A stretch of DNA of 21,555 nt, taken from NCBI GenBank assembly GCA_964612995.1, contig CAZTGE010000065.1, positions 1 through 21,555 of the forward strand. Reading direction: 5' to 3'. Both the position numbers and the translations under genes were made by a program. The notes beneath the pieces are model-generated. The model did no database searches, was not told the DNA's origin, and saw only the letters and a list, made by a program, of their open reading frames with translations. The DNA comes from SLQH01 sp964612995 (GTDB lineage: Bacteria > Planctomycetota > UBA11346). Of the stretch, positions 15,274 through 21,555 are shown piece after piece. The number at the start of each line of letters is the position of its first letter. Position 1 is the first letter of the stretch.

Positions 15274-16467
15274 ATGAGCGCGTCTGCAGATTCCCCATTC
15301 CGCATCCATGGCGTCGGCTGTTCGCTGGTCGATCTGGTCTACAACAACGTCGATTTCTCGGGTCCGGCCTTCCAGCGGTACGCTTCGCGCCAGCCCGGCG
15401 ATGGCGGGCTGGTGCCCGGCGCGTTGGTCTTCGGAGAGGATCTCGAGCGTTTCGCAGGCGAGCCGATCGAGACCATTCTCGCGGCGCTGTGCGGCGATCG
15501 CCCGGCCGATTCGCGCACCGTCGGTGGTCCGGCGATCGTGGCGCTGGTCGCTGCGGCGCAGTTGCTGCACGATGCCCCGGCCCAGGTCGCGTTCTTCGGG
15601 CGCAAGGGCGAGGACGACGACGCGCGCGCGATCGACACGATCCTCGCGCGCACCCCGGTGGATACGTCCCACTACCGCAGCTGCGACGCCCACACGCCCT
15701 TCACCCGCGTGCTCAGCGACCCGGGCTACCAGGGCGCCGGCGAGCGGCTGTTCATCAACGAGATCGGCGCGGCGCATCGCATGACCCCGGCGTCGCTCAG
15801 CGACGCGTTCTTCGATGGCGACATGGTCCTCTTCGGCGCCACCGCGCTGGTGCCGCCGATCCACCGTGATCTGACCACACTGCTCGAACGCGCGAAACAG
15901 CGCGGGGCCTACACCGTGGTCACCACCGTCTACGACTTCCCCAACGAGCAGCGCGATCCCAGCGCGCCCTGGCCGCTGGGCGACACCGCGCGCTCGTTGC
16001 CGTTGATCGACTGCCTGCTCGCCGATGCCGAGGAAGCGCGGCGGATCAGTGGCGAGGACGACCTCGATCGGGCGCTGTCCTTCTTCGCCGCTGGCGGGGT
16101 CGGCGCGGTGGCGATCACCGACGGCATCCGTCCGCTGCGCGTGGCCTGCCAGGGCCGCGAATTTCGCCAGAACGTGTGCCGCCAGGTCGACGACGAGCTG
16201 GTGAGCTTCACCGGCCAGGGCGATACCACCGGCTGCGGCGACAACTTCGCCGGCGGGACCATCGCCGAACTGGCGCGGCAGCTGCTTGCGGGCGAGGAGC
16301 TCGACTTCCCGCGCGCGGTGGCGATCGGGGTGTGCACCGGTGGCTCGGCCTGCTTCCATCTCGGCGGCACCTGGCTCGAAGAGCGCCCAGGGCTCAAGGC
16401 CGAACGGGTGGCGCGGCTGCACGCGGCCTATGCCGCGCAGCTGCGCGCCGAGGCGGCTGGCGCCTGA
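15274..16467 (+). CDS. PfkB/ribokinase-family carbohydrate kinase
   Basis: A 397-residue sugar or nucleoside kinase of the PfkB family, cytoplasmic, transferring ATP gamma-phosphate to a hydroxyl. The signature DTTGCGDNFAGG (residues 317-328) is intact, with Asp323 as catalytic base and the anion-hole Gly-Cys-Gly before it. The N-terminal GVGCSLVDLVY and TVGGPAIVAL fit the substrate-binding lid half. At 397 residues it is longer than the usual 300-330, with extra sequence around residues 25-80 and 220-240. The substrate is unknown. The ATG has only a poor ribosome-binding site, consistent with the promoter placing the message start at the codon. It converges with the giant gene, with three bases between the two stop codons. 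Confidence 0.87.
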   Translation: MSASADSPFRIHGVGCSLVDLVYNNVDFSGPAFQRYASRQPGDGGLVPGALVFGEDLERFAGEPIETILAALCGDRPADSRTVGGPAIVALVAAAQLLHDAPAQVAFFGRKGEDDDARAIDTILARTPVDTSHYRSCDAHTPFTRVLSDPGYQGAGERLFINEIGAAHRMTPASLSDAFFDGDMVLFGATALVPPIHRDLTTLLERAKQRGAYTVVTTVYDFPNEQRDPSAPWPLGDTARSLPLIDCLLADAEEARRISGEDDLDRALSFFAAGGVGAVAITDGIRPLRVACQGREFRQNVCRQVDDELVSFTGQGDTTGCGDNFAGGTIAELARQLLAGEELDFPRAVAIGVCTGGSACFHLGGTWLEERPGLKAERVARLHAAYAAQLRAEAAGA

Positions 16468-16470
16468 GGC

Positions 16471-19400
16471 TCAGCCCTCGCCGTCGTCGATGACCGCGAC
16501 CCAGAGCAGGTACTCGACCAGCGGTGCGAGCCCGGCGAACCGGCGGACGTTGCCGAGCGCCTGTGCCGTGATGTGGAGCGGGCTGATCCAGCTGTCGATC
16601 GGCACCGTCGCGCCGTGGCGCTCGAGCTGCACCTCCACCACCCGTTGCGCCGCGCCCAGCGCGGGGGCGCGGAACGGCCTGACGATGAACGAGTCGACCC
16701 AGATCCCATCGCCGCTGCTGTTGCGCGTGCGCAGGCCGACCACGCCGCGTTGGGTCGCGCTGGCCTTGGTCACGTCGTGTTGGACGTACCAGCCGCCGAT
16801 GACTGCGTCGATCGCGTTGTCGTTCGGATCGAGCCGTGAGCGCCCGTGCTGATCGAGCAACTGGAGGTAGACGTCCATCGTCGTCGGGTCGTTGTCGCGG
16901 CTGGGGCCGGTCATCAATCGCAGGGTCCAGAATTCGCCTGGATCCATCGCGGTGCCGGTGTCGTCCTCGCCCGGATCGTCGAGTATGCTGATCGACCCGC
17001 CCGGGGCGCTGATGCTGGCGCTGCCGATGCGGGTGGCCGCGGCGTCGTCGCCGGCGACGTGGCTGAGCAGACCGTAGCCGAAGTGCTGCGAGTTGTTCTC
17101 GCCGCGTGCGAAGCGGGTCTCGAGCTGTACGTACTGCAGGTCGGCCGCGCCCTCCCACAGGATGTCGCGATTGGTCCATCCGGTGATCGCGAGCAGGGGG
17201 GTGGTCGAGGGCGAGACGAGATAGGCCGGCGGGTCGGCCACGCCCAGATCGTCGGCCCCGGCGGTGGCGCGCCAGTCGGCCGGGATCGCGCCATTCGCGG
17301 TGCCGACGAAGAACTCTCGGTAGAGCAGCGCCGAGAACTCCTGGGTGCTGGCCATGCCGCTGTGATTGACGGCAGTGAAGCGCAGGTGTAGCGGCACCGA
17401 GGGATCGATGCCGTCGATGGTCGCCCGCGAGTCGGTGAGACCGTCGATCGTGGTGTAGGGGCCACCGGGGCTGGTGGCCCAGTCCACACTCCAGGATTCG
17501 GGCAGGGCGGCGAGATCGGCCGGATCGGCGACGCCCCAGTCGAGCCGGATCGCCCCGGCCGCGGCGTCGACCACGATCAGCGGATCGCTCGGCAGCGCCG
17601 GAGCCGTCGAGCCCCAGCAGAGGCTGAGCACGCGCGGTGGCGAGAGCACGCCGTCGACCAGCACCCGGACGCGATAGTAGTAGGTCACGCCCGGTACGAT
17701 CGCCGGATCGCGGAAACCGGTGTGGCCATCGCCGTCGAGTTGCCAGCTCTGCAGGTCGGTGGTGAAATCCGGATCGGTGGCGCGCTCGATCAGCACGCCG
17801 TCTTCGTTCGCGTTGGTATCGATCCAGGAGAGATCGACGGCGCTCGCGGCGATGTCGATGCGTGCGCGCAGATCGCCGACGGTGAACGGCCCCCGGCCTT
17901 CGATCGCGCCGACATCGCGCTGGCTGCCGACCGGTGCGCGGCCGCAGAAGTCGCGCGTGACCGGGCCGGCCGTCTGCCAGGCGTGGAGCTCGGCGATGTC
18001 GGTGCGCGCGTCGGCGAGCGTCGCCTGGCACACACGCATGAAGTCGATCGCACCGTGGAGGTGCCGGGCGTCGTGGCGATCGGCGCCGACGATGAAGTCG
18101 GCGCTGGTGCTCAGCGACGCGTCCGGGCTCAAGGCGGTGCTCTGGGTGGCGACCAGCGCGCCGTCGCGGTAGATGCGCAGTTCGCCCGCGGTCCGGTCGC
18201 ATTCGGCCAGCAGGTGATGCCAGGCGCCGTCGTCGATCGGCTCGTTCGTGCGCACCGTGTCGTCGGCGCCGTCGCTGGCGATGGCGAAGCAGGCGCGACC
18301 GTCGGCGTCGACATACAGGCGGTAGCCGGTCGTGCCGTCGTACTTGCCGAGGATCGCGGCGTCGCGCGCTCCGGCGTCGACCCGGATCACGGTCTCGACG
18401 AGCAGATTGCAGGTATCCATGTCCAGGGTCTTGCGCAGCCCACCGGGATAGCGCATGACCTGGTCCTCGCCGTAGAGCGGCTTGCCGTCGCCGTCGTAGC
18501 CGCCGCTGGGCTCGGGCAGGATCCAGGGCGCGGGCGGCAGGTCCTTGTTCCAGTCGGCGATGGTGATGCGGATGTCGTCGTGCATCAGCGCATGGCTGAT
18601 GCGGGCGCTGCGACTGCCGTCGAAGCGCAACGCGCCGGCGGTCCAGTTCTCGCACGTGCCGTTGATGTAGGATTCGATCGTGGCGCTGGACACCGTCAGC
18701 TCGTGGGCGGGGATCTTGTAATACATCGCGCGGTGGAAGTGGGCCCGGGTCATGTAGAAGTGGAAGTCGAGCACCCGATCAGGGGCGCGATGATCACGGT
18801 TGAAATGCCATTCGCCGACGGTGGCGGCGAGCGACCAGGGCACGAAATAGTCGACCCCGGCATCACGCCCCGGGCTGTCACCCGCGGGCCGGAAATCGGC
18901 CATCCCCGCCGCCGGCGTGACCACCCGCGGCAGGTCGCGCGCGATCGGCAGCGAACTGGCGCGTTGCCCCAGTTCGCCGAGCCGCAGGGGATAGGCCATC
19001 ATCTGGGCCGCGAGCTCGGGGATGGTGTCGGCGCTGACGTCCTGCTCGGCGCCGCGGTCAACGGTGACCAGGGTGCCGGCTTCGGCCGGACCGTGGAACA
19101 CGTTGCGCGCATAGGCCAGGGTGCCGGCGCCGTCGATGCCCGACGCCGCGTCGTCGCCGCCGCCGATCAACGAGGGGTTGCCGCCGTGGTTGGAGTGGAC
19201 GAAGTGCCTGGTGATGTCGACCAGCAGGTTGCCGAGCATGTCGTTGCGGTTGCCGGAGGTGCCGCCGAAGCCGGACCCGGCTCCGAGACAGGTGTTGTTG
19301 ACGAACTGGTTGAGGAAGCCGAAGACGTTGAAGTAGGCGGGGCGTACGCTGGTGTAGGGGTCATCGGGGTCGTAGCGGCGCGACCAGGTGATGTTGTTGA

Positions 19401-21252
19401 AATTGTAGATCTTGAAGCCGCCATCGAGGTAGATGGGGTAGGAGAGATTGGTGGTGCCGCTGTTGAAGATGCCGCCGGGCCAGTGGCCGACCGCATTGCC
19501 GGAGATGTTGCAGTAGGAGTAGATCGGTCCGCCCTGCCAGAGGGCCAGGCCGCCGTAGTCGTTGACCCCCAGCGCGGTGTGTTCGACCTTATTGTGGTGG
19601 ACCAGGATCCGGGTCAGGGGGATGTCGTAGCCCGCGTTGTCGAGGTTGCCCTCCTTGCCGCCGAAGACCACGATGCCCGATCCGAAGCAGCGGTCGATGA
19701 TGTTGCCGGCGATCTCGGCGGTATTGGGGAAATTCACCGCCAGCGCGGGGACGTTGGAATACTGGTTGTCGTTGTGGCGCATGCCCATGCGCACGAGCCG
19801 GTTGCGCAGCACCGCGACGTGCTCGAGTTCGCCGCCGGGAATCCACTTCTTGCTGGTGTCGCCGCGGCCGCGGCCCTTGACGCGGATGCCGGTGCTGTTG
19901 ACGTCGACGAAGTCGTTGTCGGTGATGCGGATCTGGTCCATGGTGTCGTCGTCGCCGTCGCAGACGCAGGTCACGGCGTCGTTGGCCAGGTGGTCGAAGC
20001 GGCAGTTGCGCACGGTGATATCGTGGCAGTCGCCTTCGACCTCGATCGCACTGCCCTTGAACCCGGTGCGGGTGAAGGTCAGCGCGGAGATCGCGACGTG
20101 GTCCGCGTCGTGCAGGGCGATCGCGGTGTAGCTGCTGGCGATCTCCAGCGCCATGGTGTTCGGGTCGCCGCCGCCGGGCGGGCGCAGGAACAGGCGCTGG
20201 GCGTCGGCGTCGTAATAGAATTCACCGGGCGCATCGAGGTACTGCGGCAGGTCCTCGATGAAGTAGGGGGTGCCGTCGACGTGGTATTCCCATATGGCGT
20301 GCGCCGGCAGCAGCGAGCCCGCGTCAGGATTGTAGTCGCCGACCTCGATCGTCCGCGCGGTGGGCGTGCCCATGAAGCTGCAGTAGTGCGACCAGATCTT
20401 TCCACCGAGGAACCAGTCGATCGGGTGCCCCTGGAGGCGGTCGTCCCAGGGACGGTTCTTCTTCACCGGATTGCCGTCGTCGTCGAGCACCGGGTCGCCG
20501 TTCGCATCGAGGATCGCGACCTGTTTGTGGCCATCCCAGGTGTGCCAGTAGTCGGAGGCGAAGTTGGCGCCCGGCGGCTGGTGGTCCGGGTCGCGCGCCA
20601 GATGCAGGAAGCGGGTGCCCGTGTCGGTCACCTGATAGAGCACGGTCTGATTGATGTGGCCGCTGCCGGGCCATTGCGGGTGCAGCGGGTACCAGGCAGC
20701 GGTGTCGATGTACCACACGCCGCTGGGATCCATCCGCGCAGGCACATCGCCGGCGCCGGCCTGATGCCAGGCGGCGGGGATCGGTCGGGCGCCGGCGATC
20801 ACCGCCTCGCCGCTGCCCCAGTCGGGGCTGCTGGTCAGGCGGATCGGTTCGTCCTGCGTGCCGGATTCGTTGCCGATGAGGTAGGGCTTGACCCCGCCGT
20901 CGTCCGCGGTCTCGAAGCAGCGGTAGACCACGCCGCGCTTGAACACGTAGGTCACCGGCCCGCTGCAGGCCGCGGCCTTGCCGCTGGCGCGCCCGTCCCA
21001 GGGGTGGTGCTGCCAGGCGCTGGTCTGACTGCTGCCGTCGGCGCTGTCATCGCCCTCACGGTAGTCGATGTAGCGCACCGTGTCGCCGGCCTGGAACACG
21101 AAGGGCTCGGGGTTCCATTCCAGGTCGCCGCTGTCGACCGGTCTGGCCTGCGCGCGTCGCCAGCTGTAGTCCTCCGCGGCGGTGGCTCTGCCGGTGACGG
21201 CGAGCAGGGCGACGAGCAGGAAAGCGAACTGACGGGGCGGGTGGTGCGGCAT
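16471..21252 (-). CDS. Giant secreted beta-helix/LamG/FN3 multidomain protein
   Basis: A 1593-residue exported protein. A signal peptide (residues 1-26, cleavage near ATAA-EDY) is followed by an N-terminal region (about 30-330) rich in Trp, Tyr and Asp, with a Ca-site-like stretch DANGDPVLDDDGNP (249-262). Residues about 375-725 are a right-handed beta-helix of irregular repeats (HDITVRNCRFDHL, IRITDNDFVDV, VAVLRNRLVRM, ILVHHNKVEH), the fold of polysaccharide lyases and some glycosidases. A LamG/concanavalin-like domain (about 870-1092, opening ALRFDGS), two FN3-like domains (about 1120-1210, 1215-1310) and a second jelly-roll-like region (about 1312-1530) follow. There is no C-terminal anchor or sorting signal. 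I infer a role in binding or cutting a polysaccharide; no catalytic residues could be fixed. An ATG with nearby GGAG supports the start. Confidence 0.85.
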   Translation of the reverse strand: MPHHPPRQFAFLLVALLAVTGRATAAEDYSWRRAQARPVDSGDLEWNPEPFVFQAGDTVRYIDYREGDDSADGSSQTSAWQHHPWDGRASGKAAACSGPVTYVFKRGVVYRCFETADDGGVKPYLIGNESGTQDEPIRLTSSPDWGSGEAVIAGARPIPAAWHQAGAGDVPARMDPSGVWYIDTAAWYPLHPQWPGSGHINQTVLYQVTDTGTRFLHLARDPDHQPPGANFASDYWHTWDGHKQVAILDANGDPVLDDDGNPVKKNRPWDDRLQGHPIDWFLGGKIWSHYCSFMGTPTARTIEVGDYNPDAGSLLPAHAIWEYHVDGTPYFIEDLPQYLDAPGEFYYDADAQRLFLRPPGGGDPNTMALEIASSYTAIALHDADHVAISALTFTRTGFKGSAIEVEGDCHDITVRNCRFDHLANDAVTCVCDGDDDTMDQIRITDNDFVDVNSTGIRVKGRGRGDTSKKWIPGGELEHVAVLRNRLVRMGMRHNDNQYSNVPALAVNFPNTAEIAGNIIDRCFGSGIVVFGGKEGNLDNAGYDIPLTRILVHHNKVEHTALGVNDYGGLALWQGGPIYSYCNISGNAVGHWPGGIFNSGTTNLSYPIYLDGGFKIYNFNNITWSRRYDPDDPYTSVRPAYFNVFGFLNQFVNNTCLGAGSGFGGTSGNRNDMLGNLLVDITRHFVHSNHGGNPSLIGGGDDAASGIDGAGTLAYARNVFHGPAEAGTLVTVDRGAEQDVSADTIPELAAQMMAYPLRLGELGQRASSLPIARDLPRVVTPAAGMADFRPAGDSPGRDAGVDYFVPWSLAATVGEWHFNRDHRAPDRVLDFHFYMTRAHFHRAMYYKIPAHELTVSSATIESYINGTCENWTAGALRFDGSRSARISHALMHDDIRITIADWNKDLPPAPWILPEPSGGYDGDGKPLYGEDQVMRYPGGLRKTLDMDTCNLLVETVIRVDAGARDAAILGKYDGTTGYRLYVDADGRACFAIASDGADDTVRTNEPIDDGAWHHLLAECDRTAGELRIYRDGALVATQSTALSPDASLSTSADFIVGADRHDARHLHGAIDFMRVCQATLADARTDIAELHAWQTAGPVTRDFCGRAPVGSQRDVGAIEGRGPFTVGDLRARIDIAASAVDLSWIDTNANEDGVLIERATDPDFTTDLQSWQLDGDGHTGFRDPAIVPGVTYYYRVRVLVDGVLSPPRVLSLCWGSTAPALPSDPLIVVDAAAGAIRLDWGVADPADLAALPESWSVDWATSPGGPYTTIDGLTDSRATIDGIDPSVPLHLRFTAVNHSGMASTQEFSALLYREFFVGTANGAIPADWRATAGADDLGVADPPAYLVSPSTTPLLAITGWTNRDILWEGAADLQYVQLETRFARGENNSQHFGYGLLSHVAGDDAAATRIGSASISAPGGSISILDDPGEDDTGTAMDPGEFWTLRLMTGPSRDNDPTTMDVYLQLLDQHGRSRLDPNDNAIDAVIGGWYVQHDVTKASATQRGVVGLRTRNSSGDGIWVDSFIVRPFRAPALGAAQRVVEVQLERHGATVPIDSWISPLHITAQALGNVRRFAGLAPLVEYLLWVAVIDDGEG

Positions 21253-21310
21253 GGTGGGCTCCTGCCCCTGTGTTGTGTTGATCGTGGGTGCCGCTACGTG
21301 CTATCGGCGT

Positions 21311-21355
21311 GGGGGTGGACACGGTGCGGCACACACGGACACCGTGTCGGCCCCC
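21311..21355. promoter_or_regulatory. Long hairpin upstream of the giant gene
   Basis: GACACGGTG (21318-21326) and CACCGTGTC (21340-21348) are a perfect 9-bp inverted repeat around 13 bases. With GGGGG (21311-21315) and CCCCC (21351-21355) the stem reaches 14 bp with a 2-by-2 mismatch. It lies 59 bp before the start of the giant gene, without a T-tract. It could be an operator or a leader hairpin. Confidence 0.5.
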
Positions 21356-21390
21356 GATCCTGCGCCGGCATTGCCGAGTGGGGGGAAGAT

Positions 21391-21555
21391 CCGAGGCCCA
21401 TCGGGCATGAGTGGTTACCTCGGCCTTTTTCGGGGTCCCATCGTAGGCGATGGGGTCTGGCGCCGAGTGGTGGGCGAAGCGGGTATCGCCGTAGGCGATA
21501 GCTGGCCCCAGTGGGGCCAGCGGCCCGCGTAAGCGCAAGCGCAGCCCCGCAGGCC
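21391..21555 (-). mobile_element. Second, inverted and partial copy of the hairpin MITE (cut by window end)
   Basis: Read on the minus strand, this region matches 560-721 at roughly nine positions in ten, judged by eye. Shared hairpins are at 21437-21454 (CCCATCG stem), 21484-21500 (TATCGCC stem) and 21501-21519 (CTGGCCCC stem). The end that should carry CCTGAGTAGTTAC is different: it reads CCTCGGATC, and CCGAGG (21391-21396) pairs with CCTCGG (21418-21423) instead. The other end lies beyond the window, so its target duplication cannot be checked. Confidence 0.78.

Noticed and set aside
16464..16474. CTGAG-G-CTCAG palindrome spanning the two convergent stop codons as a terminator
   Set aside because: The 5-bp arms meet with only one base between them and no T-tract, so no stable hairpin can form. 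It is most simply two stop codons facing each other.
17722..21501. Antisense open frame of 1259 codons opposite the giant secreted protein gene
   Set aside because: It is in exact codon register with the real gene, so a stop could arise only where the gene uses TTA, CTA or TCA, which are rare at this GC content. The translation is low-complexity and unlike any known fold. The sense strand has a signal peptide and clear domains.

Overview
This is a GC-rich (about two-thirds G+C by eye) bacterial chromosomal segment from a gram-negative organism. The evidence is a complete RND-type tripartite efflux operon with an outer-membrane factor, several lipoboxes, and DUF883/ElaB-YqjD, YihY and YqjE-like inner-membrane proteins of proteobacterial type. 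A gammaproteobacterium, possibly of the Chromatiales, is my best guess. Acidic tails on two membrane proteins would suit a salt-adapted cell. Both of these are inference. No rRNA, tRNA, CRISPR array, phage module or transposase gene was seen.

Layout. 58-342 encodes a small three-helix membrane protein. 401-732 is a 332-bp non-coding element with imperfect 13-bp terminal inverted repeats, an 8-bp target duplication and a run of back-to-back hairpins. It reads as a MITE with IS66-like ends. A second, inverted and incomplete copy lies at the right edge (about 21395-21555), so about 20.6 kb is bracketed by two copies of the same structured repeat. 974-3232 encodes a secreted lipoprotein with three Ig-like repeats and a Pmp-type beta-helix. 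3254-6837 is an inner-membrane cluster: YihY and a DUF883 protein leftward, then an AI-2E family (PerM-like) permease, a YqjE-like protein and a second DUF883 protein rightward. 6979-7926 is an aldo/keto reductase. 8025-9093 holds two overlapping small envelope genes, the second a DUF2459-like lipoprotein. 9185-15130 is a leftward efflux operon in the order outer-membrane factor, adaptor, RND pump, whose coding regions overlap by 4 and 11 bp. 15274-16467 is a PfkB-family sugar kinase with a promoter that predicts a nearly leaderless message. 16471-21252 is a 1593-residue secreted beta-helix/LamG/FN3 protein.

How the parts relate. Nearly everything concerns the envelope: surface adhesin-like or polysaccharide-acting proteins at both ends, a membrane-stress cluster in which ElaB/YqjD-type proteins sit beside two polytopic permease-like proteins, and an efflux pump. 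The most unusual item is the hairpin-array MITE and its second copy, in which stems are kept while loops drift. The proteins belong to known broad families. No convincing wholly new enzyme system was found, but the 1593-residue protein and the three-domain lipoprotein are poorly described architectures.
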